A stretch of DNA of 64,000 bases from Acidovorax sp. NB1 (GTDB lineage Bacteria > Pseudomonadota > Gammaproteobacteria > Burkholderiales > Burkholderiaceae_C). This document shows, in pieces, positions 51,565 through 61,303 of this stretch; within the stretch, counting starts at the first letter, position 1, and each line of letters opens with the position of its first letter. Under the pieces are notes generated by a model that had not been told where the DNA came from, made no database searches, and saw only the letters and a program-made list of their open reading frames with translations. The position numbers and the translations under genes are program-made. The DNA is taken from positions 1 to 64,000 of the forward strand of contig NZ_BJHU01000029.1 of NCBI RefSeq assembly GCF_005405905.1. The letters are read 5' to 3'.

Positions 51565-52845
51565 TCAGGCGGCCTCGGCCCAGCGCCGCAGCACCAGCGT
51601 GGCGTTCACCCCGCCAAAACCAAAGCCGTTGACCATAGCGTGTGTGAGCGCCATGCGGCGCGGCGCCAGCGCCACCAGGTCCAGCCCCTGCGCCAGTTCG
51701 TCGGGTTCGTGCAGGTTCAGCGTGCCCGGCACCACCTGGTCGCGCAGCGCCAGCACCGTGAAGATGGTGGCCACCGCACCCGCTGCGCCCAGCAGGTGGC
51801 CCGTGGCCGACTTGGTGGAGACGATGGCGGGCCCCGCGCCCGTGCCGAACACGCGGCGGATGGCGGCCAGCTCACCCCGGTCGCCCACCGGGGTGGACGT
51901 GGCATGCGCGTTGAGGTGCTGTATCTCGCTGGGCTGCAGGCCCGCCTGCGCCAGCGCGGCGGCCATGCTGCGCGCAGCCCCGTCGCCATCCTCGGGGCCC
52001 GAGGTGATGTGGTGCGCGTCGGCCGAGGTGCCATAGCCCACCAGCTCGGCCAGCGGCTGGGCGCCACGCGCCAGCGCATGCTCCAGCGCCTCGATCACGA
52101 GCATGCCCGCGCCCTCGCCCATCACAAAACCATCGCGCTGCGCGTCAAACGGGCGCGAGGCCTGTGCGGGCGCAGCGTTGAAGCCGGTGGACAGGGTCTT
52201 GGCCGCCGCAAAACCGCCCAGGCTCACACGGTCGATGGCGGCCTCGCTGCCGCCGCACACGGCGATGTCGGCCTCGCCCGCACGGATCAGCCGGGCGGCA
52301 TCACCCAGCGCCTGCACGCTGGCGGCACAGGCCGTGACCGGCGCGCCCAATGGCCCCTTGAGCCCGTGGCGGATGGACACCTGCCCCGCCGCCAGGTTGA
52401 CCAGAAACGACGGAACGGTGAACGGCGACAGCCGCTGCGGCCCGCGCGTTTCGGTGGTGCGCACGGCGTCGGCAATCGCGCCAAAACCGCCAATGCCCGA
52501 CGCAATGACGGTGGCTGTGCGCGCCAGTGCCGCCTCGCTGCCACCCGCAGCGGGCCAGCCCGCCTGGGCCAGCGCCTGGTCGGCAGCGCCCAGCGCAAAG
52601 GGGATGAAACGGTCCATCTTGCGCTGGTCCTTGGCCGAGACAACGGCATCCACATCCCAGCCGCCCTCGGGATCTTCCTCCAGCGGCAGCACCCGGCCGG
52701 CCACCTTGGCGGGCACCCCTTCGGTCACGGCCGCTGGCAGCAGCGTGAGGCCCGAACGGCCCGCCAGCAACCGCTGCCAGGCCAGCTCCACCTGGCAGCC
52801 CAGGGGCGAGACCAGGCCCATGCCGGTGATGACAACGCGGCGCAT
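51565..52845 (-). CDS. Beta-ketoacyl-ACP synthase II (FabF type)
   Basis: The 426-residue condensing enzyme has the Cys-His-His triad: VTACAASVQAL, LNAHATSTPVGD and TKSATGHLLGAAG. It adds malonyl-ACP to acyl-ACP chains. It is not in a fab operon but stands alone next to a divergent TetR gene, so it is likely a secondary, regulated synthase rather than the housekeeping FabF. Confidence 0.92.
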   Translation of the reverse strand: MRRVVITGMGLVSPLGCQVELAWQRLLAGRSGLTLLPAAVTEGVPAKVAGRVLPLEEDPEGGWDVDAVVSAKDQRKMDRFIPFALGAADQALAQAGWPAAGGSEAALARTATVIASGIGGFGAIADAVRTTETRGPQRLSPFTVPSFLVNLAAGQVSIRHGLKGPLGAPVTACAASVQALGDAARLIRAGEADIAVCGGSEAAIDRVSLGGFAAAKTLSTGFNAAPAQASRPFDAQRDGFVMGEGAGMLVIEALEHALARGAQPLAELVGYGTSADAHHITSGPEDGDGAARSMAAALAQAGLQPSEIQHLNAHATSTPVGDRGELAAIRRVFGTGAGPAIVSTKSATGHLLGAAGAVATIFTVLALRDQVVPGTLNLHEPDELAQGLDLVALAPRRMALTHAMVNGFGFGGVNATLVLRRWAEAA

Positions 52846-53000
52846 CAGCGGGCCATCCCAGGCAACACAAGCGCTTTGCGCGTGTGAAAAGACAAAGGGG
52901 TTGACGTCATGGAATCACCTCACGGGTTGCCGCCCTGCACCCCTGGGGCACAGGACACCAGAGGGGTGGGCATTTATGATTGGGGTCGTCATCATAAACA

Positions 53001-53015
53001 CAAAACATTGTTTTG
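53001..53015. promoter_or_regulatory. Inverted repeat, probable TetR operator
   Basis: CAAAACA-T-TGTTTTG, seven-base arms round a single T, lies between the divergent FabF-type and tetR genes, 33 bp before the latter's ATG. It is the likely binding site of the adjacent TetR protein. Confidence 0.65.
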
Positions 53016-53047
53016 CGTATGACCGCAATCATTAGAAGGCCGCACCC

Positions 53048-53698
53048 ATGAAAGTCTCCAAAGCGCAGGCCGCCGAAAACCGCCAGGGCATCCTGGACGC
53101 CGCCGCACGGCTGTACCGCGAGCGGGGCCTCACGGGCGTGGGCGTGGCCGACATCACGCGCGACGCAGGGCTGACGCATGGCGGGCTGTACCGGCATTTC
53201 GACTCCAAGGACGCCCTGGTGCGAGAGGCCTGCGCCCGCGCGTTCGACTGGTCGATTGCGCCGCTGGACGGACACACCCCCAACGCGAATGTGGCCGACC
53301 GCATCCAAAGCTACCTCTCACCCCAGCACCGCGACGCCCCCGGCAGCGGCTGCCCCGCCGCCGCCCTGGCGGTGGACGCGGCACGCGCCGGGCCCGAGTT
53401 GTCGCAGGTGTTTGCCGAAGGCATCGAGCGCAACATCCAGCGCTTTGCAAAATTGCTGGCCGACAGCGCGCCTGCCGCGCCCGCTGCCCCTGGCTCTGCA
53501 CCTGCGCCTCAGGATGCCGACGAAGCAGCGGTCGCCGCAGCCACCCAGCGCGCCCGCGCCATGCAGGTGCTGGCCACCATGGTCGGCGGCCTGGTGCTGG
53601 CCCGCGCCACAGCCGCCGCACAGCCAAGGCTGTCTGAGGAGCTACTGACGACGCTGCAGAATCAGTTGATTCAGTGGCTAGAGACGCCGCCCGCCTAA
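53048..53698 (+). CDS. TetR-family regulator
   Basis: The 216-residue protein has an N-terminal HTH (RERGLTGVGVADITRDAGLTHGGLYRHFDSKDALV) and a C-terminal domain like TetR_C regulators of electrophile/quinone response (for example NemR-like). A Cys lies in PGSGCPAAAL, often the sensing residue in this group. It probably represses the divergent FabF-type gene. Confidence 0.88.
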   Translation: MKVSKAQAAENRQGILDAAARLYRERGLTGVGVADITRDAGLTHGGLYRHFDSKDALVREACARAFDWSIAPLDGHTPNANVADRIQSYLSPQHRDAPGSGCPAAALAVDAARAGPELSQVFAEGIERNIQRFAKLLADSAPAAPAAPGSAPAPQDADEAAVAAATQRARAMQVLATMVGGLVLARATAAAQPRLSEELLTTLQNQLIQWLETPPA

Positions 53699-54154
53699 AG
53701 CCAGAGGCCATTCCCAACCTGCGGCGATCCGACGGAGCGCCGCATGCACCGCTGGACAAGCGCCAGAAACCCGCAGGCAGGGCTGGCCTCGTGCCAAGTG
53801 CACACCATCTTGTGAGAGCCCGGCGCCTGCCGCGCAGATAGCCACTGGCCACCCCAGGCACCAGAGCATTGGGGCATCGCCACATGCAGCAGCACGGGAT
53901 GCTCCCGCGCCTTCGCCTTCTCTTCTGGCGTCGCGCTGGAGCACTCCACTGCGCTCCCGGCCCCACACACCGACCGACCGCTGACACCAGCAGGGGGACG
54001 CTCAGTCAAGAACAGGGCAAACGCTCAGTCAAGCCGCCTAGCCCATCTGCCGCGACGATTCCACGGCCCCATCAGGCACGCATCCTGATGCTCTCAAAAG
54101 CATAGCTACTCGCGCTTTCTGGCAAAGCGGGGGAGGCCTTTTTTCCGCATAAAT
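53699..54154. other. Gap without a credible gene
   Basis: About 450 bp. Open frames exist on both strands but give low-complexity products with no family features. The last 60 bp become AT-rich (GGGGGAGGCC then TTTTTTCC) and probably include the promoter of the next exported protein. Confidence 0.4.
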
Positions 54155-56065
54155 ATGGTTTTTTCTCCCCATCTGCGCGTGCTGCTGATCACAGCCCTGG
54201 CCTGCGCTACGACCGTCCACGCCGAAGTGCTCTTCGACAACCTGGGCACGGGCGACAACATCGGCTACACGGTGCAGGTCCCCATGCGCTGGGCCAACCG
54301 GGTGCCGGTGGGCCCGGCCCCGACCCGCATCACCAGCGTCGCGCTGGACATGGTGAACGCCCACAACCCTGACACACCCTTCACCATGGAGGTCTGCGGC
54401 AGCGCCCCGGGCGATGGAGCCCCCGCCAACGACTGCCAGCCGTTCACCGCCACGGCCATGGCCCCGTCGCCGGGGCCCACCACCTTTACCGGCAGCTACA
54501 CCGCGCAGGCTTCGAGCCAGGTCTGGGTGATCTTTGCGGACCCCAACGGGCCTGCAGGCAGGGGCTATCGACAAGTCAACCGCAGCAGCACCGGGGGGCA
54601 CCTCTGCCGCGAGTACATGGGATGGCGGTGCTATCCCCAGTCCTGGGTGATGCAACTGCAGGGCACGCTGCTCCCCTTGGCCACCAGCGCCAGCCCTGCC
54701 ACGGGTTTGTCCAACGGGGGGCTTGCTGTCCGCATCGCAGGTGCCCGCTTCACCGGCGCGACGGCCGTGGCTTTTGGCGGCACGCCTGCAGCCAGCTTCA
54801 GCGTGGACAGCGACACCCAAATCACCGCCATCACCCCCGCCCACACCCTGGGACCAGTGGCCATAGAGATCACTACGCCCGATGGCACCGCCACACTGGG
54901 GGCAGGCTTCACCTTCGTCGCACCCATTGATGGCGCCTGTGGCAGCGCCCACAACCAGCCAACATCCATCGCCCCCACAGCCAACCTGTGCAGCGCGGGC
55001 CAGGCCAGCAGCGTGCTGCTACCGCCCGGTGACCGGACGGCCTACCAATGGACCTGTGTTGGCTTGCACGGCGGAGCCACTTCGCCGCAATGCTCGGCGC
55101 CTTCGCTGCTGCCATTCATCACGCAGGCCAATCCCTCCAGCGCGGGCAGCAACGGGGGGGAACGCGTCACGCTGACAGGCCACGCCTTCAGCGGTGCGAC
55201 AGCGGTCACCTTTGGCGGCGCCGCCGCAGCCCGCTTCACGGTGGACAGCGCCACACAGATCACCGCCACCACCCCAGCCCACGCGGCGGGCTTGGCCACC
55301 ATCGAGGTCCTCACGCCGCACGGCACGGCGCAGCACACGGGTTTTGGCTTTGTGCAGTCGGTGAATGGCGCCTGTGGCGCGGCAGCCGGTCGCCCCATCA
55401 TCACCCCCCCTACAGCCGACCTTTGCGGCGCAGGCCCGGCCAGCCCGGTGCAATCGGCTGGCGGAGGCTACACCTGGACTTGCGGGGGCGCCCAGGGCGG
55501 CAGTGACTCCGGCCTGTGCAGCGCTCCGTGGGCCGATGTTGGCACGGGCAAAGGCAGCGTACAGGTAGATGGATCAAGCGGCTGGCGGATCCAGTCTGCG
55601 GCCTTCGGCAGCAATCTCCCCGCCCCTCTGCCCACGGGTGCCCGCACCACCTCTGCCCCGCTCACACTCACCCTGGCGGGTGGCACACAGGGCGCAAGCG
55701 TCACCGTGCGCTACACCCAGCCCGTGCCGCCGGGCGCCACCTACCTGAAGTACGGCCCCAGCCCTGAAGGCCTGGGCTGCACTGGCGCCACCGCCTGTGC
55801 TCTGCCGCACTGGTACGCACTGCCGGGCGCTGTGTTTGCCCCCGATGGCCTGAGCGTGAGCTTTACCCTGACCGATGGCGGCGCAGGCGACAGCGATGGC
55901 GCCGCCAACGGCCAGATCACTGACCCGGGCTTGCCCGTCCTGCTGGCGGTCGCCCCCACTGGCGCACAGGCCATTCCTGCACTGGGGCCCTGGGCCCTGG
56001 TGCTGCTGTCCCTGTTCGCAGCAGGCATGGCACCGATTCGGAGGCGGCAATCGCTCCTGAAATAA
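54155..56065 (+). CDS. Exported IPT/TIG-repeat protein with IPTL-CTERM sorting signal
   Basis: The 636-residue protein has a signal peptide ([23 protein letters not shown]), a beta-rich N-terminal domain, two IPT/TIG immunoglobulin-like repeats with nearly the same motif (SSGATAV-FGG-A-A--F-VDS-TQITA, about 185-260 and 325-400), two Cys-rich GACG modules and a choice-of-anchor-like C-terminal domain. It ends [18 protein letters not shown]...RRR, the IPTL-CTERM motif: P-x-L-x-x-W, a membrane helix and Arg cluster, processed by exosortase-type systems. It is probably surface-attached or in the matrix. Confidence 0.85.
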   Translation: MVFSPHLRVLLITALACATTVHAEVLFDNLGTGDNIGYTVQVPMRWANRVPVGPAPTRITSVALDMVNAHNPDTPFTMEVCGSAPGDGAPANDCQPFTATAMAPSPGPTTFTGSYTAQASSQVWVIFADPNGPAGRGYRQVNRSSTGGHLCREYMGWRCYPQSWVMQLQGTLLPLATSASPATGLSNGGLAVRIAGARFTGATAVAFGGTPAASFSVDSDTQITAITPAHTLGPVAIEITTPDGTATLGAGFTFVAPIDGACGSAHNQPTSIAPTANLCSAGQASSVLLPPGDRTAYQWTCVGLHGGATSPQCSAPSLLPFITQANPSSAGSNGGERVTLTGHAFSGATAVTFGGAAAARFTVDSATQITATTPAHAAGLATIEVLTPHGTAQHTGFGFVQSVNGACGAAAGRPIITPPTADLCGAGPASPVQSAGGGYTWTCGGAQGGSDSGLCSAPWADVGTGKGSVQVDGSSGWRIQSAAFGSNLPAPLPTGARTTSAPLTLTLAGGTQGASVTVRYTQPVPPGATYLKYGPSPEGLGCTGATACALPHWYALPGAVFAPDGLSVSFTLTDGGAGDSDGAANGQITDPGLPVLLAVAPTGAQAIPALGPWALVLLSLFAAGMAPIRRRQSLLK

Positions 56066-56107
56066 GAGCTGCCTGCACATTCTGTGCAAGCGCCAGAGCC
56101 CAATTTC

Positions 56108-56593
56108 ATGCCAAAAATCATCTTACACAAGGGCGCCATTGCCGCTGCACTCCTCACGGCCATGGCCTTCGCCAGGGCCGACTGGGCCCTGCCCACCGGC
56201 GCAACCGCGGACCTGGGCGAGGGCACGGCCTCCATGGGTTGTTCGGACCTCTCTGTCAATGGCGGCACGCTGGCACTGGGCGCCGGTGGTGCGCTTGTGG
56301 CGGCGCGCGATGTATCAACGTCGGCGGGGTCGTCCTTGGCCCTGAACGGAGGCCGCCTGGAACTGGCGGGCCAATGGGCGCCGACCGGCCCCGTAAGCCT
56401 TGGCGGCGGGCAGGTGTTGCGCGCCGCAAGCCCCGGCTGCCTCTTGGCTGGCCCAGCGGGTCCCCTACCGCTGGGCGGCGCAGCGGCGCCCGTGCCGGTG
56501 CCCGCGCTGAGCCCCTGGGCGCTGGCGTTGCTCACGCCGGTCGTGCTCGCGCTGGCGCGTCGGCGGCGCAGAACGCCCGCACAGCAACCTTGA
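56108..56593 (+). CDS. Small exported protein with IPTL-CTERM-like tail
   Basis: The 161-residue product has a signal peptide ([16 protein letters not shown]), a Gly/Ala-rich middle with short repeats ([24 protein letters not shown]) like a small beta-helix, and the tail [25 protein letters not shown], again an IPTL-CTERM type. It lies 42 bp after the IPT/TIG gene and is likely co-transcribed. Function unknown. Confidence 0.75.
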   Translation: MPKIILHKGAIAAALLTAMAFARADWALPTGATADLGEGTASMGCSDLSVNGGTLALGAGGALVAARDVSTSAGSSLALNGGRLELAGQWAPTGPVSLGGGQVLRAASPGCLLAGPAGPLPLGGAAAPVPVPALSPWALALLTPVVLALARRRRRTPAQQP

Positions 56594-56616
56594 CCTCACC
56601 AAAATCCACCCATCCC

Positions 56617-57459
56617 ATGCCCCGACAACTTCCCCGCTCTCTTGTCCTATGCCTTGGCTTCGTAGCCGCGCATGCTGGCGCAGCCGACATGACGTTCACG
56701 CCCGCTGCAGGAAGCGGCGTAGCCATCCATTCCGCCCCCGGTGCCCCCGCGCTGCAAGTGCTGCCGACAGGCAGCGTGCGCCTGCCCGGCCTGCCTGCGA
56801 CCCCTTCCACCGGTACAACCATGGTGTGCCACGACGCCACCGGCACCCTGGGCCGATGCAACCCGCTGGCCTCCGTGGGCCCCAAAGGTGACAAGGGCGA
56901 CAAAGGGGATAAGGGCGATACCGGAGCCACCGGATCAGTCGGCCCGGCCGGCGCCACAGGTCCAGCCGGAGCGACAGGGCCCACAGGAGCCACCGGCCCG
57001 GCAGGGGCTGCGGGTGTGACGGGTGCGACTGGCCCGGCGGGCCCTGCCGGGGCTACAGGCCCAGCGGGGCCCATCGGCCCGGCTGGCCCGACGGGAGCCA
57101 CAGGTCCGGTGGGACCGCAGGGCGCGGTGGCGGGCGTGTCTGTTATGCGCCATGGCTGCTTTACAGTGGCAGACCCGCTCTCCAACATCGTGGCGCCAGC
57201 CACGCTGATCAGCGGCAGTGACTACACCGTGACCTCAGCGTATGGAGGGGGGCAGACGCGGTCGTATTTCATCATGTTCGACCAGCCACCAGGAGGCCTG
57301 AACTCCACCGTGATGCTGGACATCCGCAGCGGCCCGGGCCGCAGCATGACTGCCAATGTCACACGCGACTACATGATCGACCTGCTAGTGACCGTGGACG
57401 TAGCAAGCAACATCTCTGCGGGCGAAAACCTCAGCGTCTGCTTCTTGCTCTTCCGCTGA
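56617..57459 (+). CDS. Collagen-like exported protein
   Basis: The 280-residue protein has a signal peptide ([15 protein letters not shown]), a short N-domain, about 28 perfect Gly-X-Y triplets (residues ~88-171, beginning [19 protein letters not shown]) and a C-terminal ~105-residue beta domain. Bacterial collagen-like stalks trimerise and expose the C-domain. It lacks the IPTL-CTERM tail of its two upstream neighbours, 24 bp away. The DNA of the triplet region is a GC-rich repeat prone to length change. Confidence 0.88.
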   Translation: MPRQLPRSLVLCLGFVAAHAGAADMTFTPAAGSGVAIHSAPGAPALQVLPTGSVRLPGLPATPSTGTTMVCHDATGTLGRCNPLASVGPKGDKGDKGDKGDTGATGSVGPAGATGPAGATGPTGATGPAGAAGVTGATGPAGPAGATGPAGPIGPAGPTGATGPVGPQGAVAGVSVMRHGCFTVADPLSNIVAPATLISGSDYTVTSAYGGGQTRSYFIMFDQPPGGLNSTVMLDIRSGPGRSMTANVTRDYMIDLLVTVDVASNISAGENLSVCFLLFR

Positions 57460-57555
57460 ACTGCAGCAAAATCAGATTTTGCTGCTTTGGCAAGGAGAGG
57501 GCCCCAACCCCGCCCGTCTTCTGGAACGGCGGCCAGCCCCTTCTCTTACAACGGC

Positions 57556-57948
57556 TCAGGCGCAGCAGGCGTCGCTGGCCACAGCCACCGACGGGCTGCC
57601 GAACGCTGCGCGGCGCCACCAGGGGGTGGCGGTGCTGGCAGCTTCCACCGGGGTGCGGGTCCAGCGGTATTGCAGGCGCTGGCGGCCCACGGGTTCGACC
57701 ACGGCGTGTTGGCCTGCGGCCACCCACAGGGTCTGGCCTGCATGCAGGAACACGTCACCGGCTTCGGTGCCCGTGCCGTAGGGGCCTGCATCCAGCGTGA
57801 CCCAGGCCTGGCCTTCGGCGATGCGCAGGGCCATGGGTGCGCGGGGCGTCAGGCTGAGGGCCTTGCCTGGCAGCAAGGTGCTGGCACCGTGTGCGGCAGC
57901 AGCCGTGGCAGCGGTGGAAAAGAACTTGAAGGTCTGCGAGGTGGTCAT
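57556..57948 (-). CDS. DUF2917 protein
   Basis: The 130-residue protein contains LLPGKALSLTPRAPMALRIAEGQAWVTLDAGPYGTGTEAGDVFLHAGQTLWVAAGQHAVVEPVG, the cupin-like DUF2917 domain (W-V-T / D-x-F-L / G-x-x-L pattern). Function unknown. It is the second of two DUF2917 genes on this strand, 105 bp from the other. Confidence 0.8.
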   Translation of the reverse strand: MTTSQTFKFFSTAATAAAAHGASTLLPGKALSLTPRAPMALRIAEGQAWVTLDAGPYGTGTEAGDVFLHAGQTLWVAAGQHAVVEPVGRQRLQYRWTRTPVEAASTATPWWRRAAFGSPSVAVASDACCA

Positions 57949-58053
57949 GTGAATCTCCGGGTTTACCCTTGATGGACTCTATGGTGCGCCGTGCTATGCA
58001 AGGCGTCCAATGAAAACGAATGCAGCGATTGATGCTCTTCTTGCATGTCGTGC

Positions 58054-58623
58054 TCAAGCGGGCCTGCTTTCACGCGGAGCCGCTATCCGAAAGAGAGCAA
58101 AACGGGCGATTCCGAGCGCCAGGCGCCCCCCGGCGCTGAGCGCCTGGGCACCCGCCTGGCCCATGGCACGCCCGCCCAGGGCCAGCGCCTGCACCAGGTC
58201 CCGCAGGGGCTGGACCACGCTACATTCCCATTCAGCCCCCTGCCGCAGGGCGCGCGGGTCCTGCACAGGCACCGGGGCGCCATGCCACTGGAAGGCCACT
58301 TCTTCGCCGGGTTGGCCTGCGGGGTTCCAGGCCTCCATCACCACATGCTGGCCCGCCGCGATGTTGAGGCGGTCGCCAGCCTGCAGCATGTGGTCGGCCA
58401 CGCCGGGGAGCAGATCCGCAGACAGGCCGGCGGGCAGCGGGGTGGGCATGGTCCCGCTCAGCGTGAGCCAGACCTGGCCCTGCGTGATCTCCAGCACGCT
58501 GCGCCCTTGCGGGTGCAGCGACAGGGCACGGCCGGGGGTCAGTTTCCAGCAACCGGCCGCAGAACGGCCAGCCACGGCGGCTTGCACGGATTGTTGCGAT
58601 TCCAGAACGTTGCGGGCGGACAT
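58054..58623 (-). CDS. DUF2917 protein, longer paralogue
   Basis: The 189-residue protein carries the same domain (LTPGRALSLHPQGRSVLEITQGQVWLTLSG ... DHMLQAGDRLNIAAGQHVVMEAW, about 28-105) plus a C-terminal tail with an Ala/Gly-rich amphipathic segment. ATG 58623 is chosen as the frame upstream is not domain-like. It is divergent from the LysR gene, which likely controls it, as is commonly the case for DUF2917 genes beside GcvA-like regulators. Confidence 0.8.
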   Translation of the reverse strand: MSARNVLESQQSVQAAVAGRSAAGCWKLTPGRALSLHPQGRSVLEITQGQVWLTLSGTMPTPLPAGLSADLLPGVADHMLQAGDRLNIAAGQHVVMEAWNPAGQPGEEVAFQWHGAPVPVQDPRALRQGAEWECSVVQPLRDLVQALALGGRAMGQAGAQALSAGGRLALGIARFALFRIAAPRESRPA

Positions 58624-58760
58624 GACAGGCTCCTTCAGGTAGGGAAAACAGGTGTTTTGGAGCACGAATAGTGATCCTTGCGCCACACACAGTCCAATGA
58701 AAACGCGGTACGCTATTCATTCCGTCAACGCATGAATCAAAACCTTCCCGGAGCCCCGCC

Positions 58761-59762
58761 ATGGCCTCTGCCGAATACTCCCCCGCCGTGCTGCGCACCC
58801 GGCCCGTGGCCACAGGCCACTGGCGTGCCTTTCTGGCCGTAGCGCGGCACCTCAACTTCCGCGCGGCGGCCGACGAGCTGGCGCTGACCCAGTCGGCCGT
58901 GAGCCGCCAGATCCAGGCGCTGGAGGAAGAAGTGGGCGTGGCCCTGTTCCTGCGCCACACGCGCGCGGTGGAGCTGACCAGTGCGGGCGCGCAGCTGCAG
59001 CGCGCGGTGGGCCCGGCGCTGGAGCGCATGGACGCCGCCGTGCGCCTGGTGCGCCAGACGGCCGGGCGCCGCAGCGTGGCGATCACCACCTGGGCGAGTT
59101 TTGCGTCCATGTGGCTGATCCCGCGCATGGAAGAGTTCCAGCGCGACAACCCGGGCATCGACATCCGCATTGATGCGAGCGACGTGCAGGTGGACCTGGA
59201 GACGTCGGACGTGGACCTGGCCCTGCGCTATGCCATGCCCGCCGGGGCCACACAGGGCGGCATCCGCCTGTTTGGCGAGCAACTGGCCGTGGTGGCGAGC
59301 CCCTGGCTGCTCAAGAGCGGCAAGCCGCTGCGCACCCCCGCCGATGTGGCGCAGTTCACCCTGATCGAGGCGGGCGACGCCCACCGCACGCACTACCTGG
59401 AGTACCTGAGCTGGCGCCGCTGGTTCGATACCCGCGACCTGACCAAGCTGCAACCCCAGCGCTGGCTGTACTTCAACTATGCCCACCAGATCGTGCAGGC
59501 CGCGCTGGCCGGCCAGGGCCTGGCGCTGGCCCGTATGCCGCTGATTGCCGATGCCCTGGCTTCGGGCGACCTGGTGGAGGTGCTGCCCGGCCACCGCATC
59601 GACTCGCCACTGTCCTATTGGCTCATGGTCGGGCCCCGCAGCGCTCAGCGGCCGGAGATCAAGGCCTTCTGCGCCTGGCTGCAGGTGCAGGCCGAGGCCA
59701 CCCGCCAGGCGATTGGCGATGTGCCCGACCCGGATCTGAACGACAACCTGGACGGGGCCTGA
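58761..59762 (+). CDS. LysR-family regulator (GcvA-like)
   Basis: The 333-residue protein has an N-terminal HTH (RHLNFRAAADELALTQSAVSRQIQALEEEVGVALFLR, about 30-70) and a substrate-binding domain starting VAITTWASFASMWLIPRM, which is the GcvA-type pattern. It is divergent from the longer DUF2917 gene across 137 bp, the usual arrangement for a regulator and its target. A terminator follows at 59770. Confidence 0.9.
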   Translation: MASAEYSPAVLRTRPVATGHWRAFLAVARHLNFRAAADELALTQSAVSRQIQALEEEVGVALFLRHTRAVELTSAGAQLQRAVGPALERMDAAVRLVRQTAGRRSVAITTWASFASMWLIPRMEEFQRDNPGIDIRIDASDVQVDLETSDVDLALRYAMPAGATQGGIRLFGEQLAVVASPWLLKSGKPLRTPADVAQFTLIEAGDAHRTHYLEYLSWRRWFDTRDLTKLQPQRWLYFNYAHQIVQAALAGQGLALARMPLIADALASGDLVEVLPGHRIDSPLSYWLMVGPRSAQRPEIKAFCAWLQVQAEATRQAIGDVPDPDLNDNLDGA

Positions 59763-59769
59763 AAAGAAA

Positions 59770-59813
59770 AAAGCGCCGGCCTGGGCAGGCACGGCGCTTT
59801 CGCTTCTGTTTTT
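59770..59813 (+). terminator. Rho-independent terminator after lysR
   Basis: AAAGCGCCG (59770-59778) and CGGCGCTTT (59792-59800) form a stem round an inner GCCTGGGCAGGC hairpin, followed a few bases later by a GTTTTTAT tract. It lies 8 bp after the lysR stop and, with runs of A on its left side, could also terminate tyrS coming from the other strand. Confidence 0.75.
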
Positions 59814-59867
59814 ATAGCATCTATCGCTTACCCAGCGCGCGGCGAAGGCCTTTTTTGCTCAAAAGAA

Positions 59868-61100
59868 TCAGGCCAATGTGACCCGTGCGAACTTGCGCTT
59901 GCCCACCTGCACCACGTAGGTGCCAGCGGCCAGCTTCAGGCCCTTGTCGCTGACCACACTGCCATCCACGCGCACGCCGCCGCCGTCGATCAGGCGGTTG
60001 GCCTCGCTGCCCGAGGGGGCGAGGTTGGCCTGCTTGAGCAGCGCGCCAATGCCCAGCGGTGCACCCGACAGGCTCATCTCGGGGATCTCATCGGGCACAC
60101 CGCCCTTGCTGCGGTTGATGAAGTCCTGCTCGGCCGCGTCGGCCGCCGCCGCGCTGTGAAAGCGCGTGGTGATTTCCTTGGCGAGCATCACCTTGGCGTC
60201 CTTGGGGTTGCGCCCACCCTCCACCTCGGCCTTGAGCGCGGCGATCTCGGCCAGGCTCTTGAACGACAGCAGGGTGAACCAGTCCCACATCAGGGTGTCG
60301 CTGATCGACAGCACCTTGGCGAACATGGTGTTGGCGTCCTCGGCAATGCCGATGTAGTTGTTCTTGGACTTGGACATCTTGTCCACACCGTCCAGGCCCA
60401 CCAGCAGCGGCATTGTGAGCACACACTGCGGCTCCTGGCCATACTCTTGCTGCAAGTGGCGGCCCATGAGCAGGTTGAACTTCTGGTCCGTTCCGCCCAG
60501 CTCCAGGTCGCTTTTCAGGGCCACCGAGTCGTAGCCCTGCATCAGCGGGTACAGGAACTCGTGCACCGCAATGGACTGGCCGGTGGTGAAGCGCTTGTGA
60601 AAATCATCGCGCTCCATCATGCGTGCCACGGTGTAGCGGGAGGCCAGCTGGATCATGCCGCTCGCACCCAGGGGTTCGCTCCACTCGCTGTTGTAGCGAA
60701 TCTCTGTCTTGGCCGGGTCCAGCACCATGCTGGCCTGCTTGTAATAGGTCTCGGCGTTCACCTTGATCTGCTCGGGCGTGAGCGGCGGGCGCGTGCTGTT
60801 GCGGCCCGAGGGGTCGCCGATCAGGCTGGTGAAGTCGCCGATCAAGAAGATGACCTGGTGGCCCAGATCTTGCAACTGCCGCATCTTGTTCAGCACCACG
60901 GTGTGGCCGATGTGGATGTCGGGCGCGGTGGGGTCCAGGCCCAGCTTGATGCGCAGCGGCTGGCCGGTGGCCTCCGAGCGCGCCAGCTTCTTGACCCATT
61001 CGTCCTGTGGCAGCAGCTCTTGCACGCCGCGCAGCGAGATTTCGAGGGCTTGTCTTACACCATCGGAGACTGAGGTTGTTGTAACAGCAGATTGATTCAT
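59868..61100 (-). CDS. tyrS: Tyrosyl-tRNA synthetase
   Basis: The 410-residue class I synthetase charges tRNA-Tyr. It has HIGH ([11 protein letters not shown], about 60), KMSKS ([14 protein letters not shown]), and a C-terminal S4 RNA-binding domain. The first 15 residues are Thr/Ser-rich, without conservation. The start ATG at 61100 is divergent from the M23 peptidase. Confidence 0.97.
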   Translation of the reverse strand: MNQSAVTTTSVSDGVRQALEISLRGVQELLPQDEWVKKLARSEATGQPLRIKLGLDPTAPDIHIGHTVVLNKMRQLQDLGHQVIFLIGDFTSLIGDPSGRNSTRPPLTPEQIKVNAETYYKQASMVLDPAKTEIRYNSEWSEPLGASGMIQLASRYTVARMMERDDFHKRFTTGQSIAVHEFLYPLMQGYDSVALKSDLELGGTDQKFNLLMGRHLQQEYGQEPQCVLTMPLLVGLDGVDKMSKSKNNYIGIAEDANTMFAKVLSISDTLMWDWFTLLSFKSLAEIAALKAEVEGGRNPKDAKVMLAKEITTRFHSAAAADAAEQDFINRSKGGVPDEIPEMSLSGAPLGIGALLKQANLAPSGSEANRLIDGGGVRVDGSVVSDKGLKLAAGTYVVQVGKRKFARVTLA

Positions 61101-61303
61101 AAGGGTTTTTTGGGATGTCTAGACAGCATGCGCCGCTATACTTCAGCCCACATTGCAGAGGCGGATTCTAGTGGGCCCGCCGTTTTGACCTGTTTTTATC
61201 AACCTGTCGAATGGCTGCAGCCTGACAGTCAGTGGTCTTGGCCTCGCCCCGTATTCACACCGGGGGAACGCCATGGCGCCACTATCACCCTGGGGATAGA
61301 CCT

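Noticed and set aside
51640..52887. + strand frame opposite the FabF-type gene
   Set aside because: Shadow of a gene with a complete Cys-His-His triad.
53154..53987. - strand Arg-rich frame after the TetR gene
   Set aside because: Extends across the TetR gene on the wrong strand and has random composition.
56870..57130. Tandem short repeats resembling a CRISPR-like array
   Set aside because: They are 9- to 18-bp codon repeats of the Gly-X-Y region inside a coding frame; no spacer/repeat pattern and no cas genes anywhere.
56532..57203. - strand Pro/Ala/Gly-rich frame over the collagen-like gene
   Set aside because: The complement of Gly-X-Y repeats automatically gives such a product; no start site or signal.
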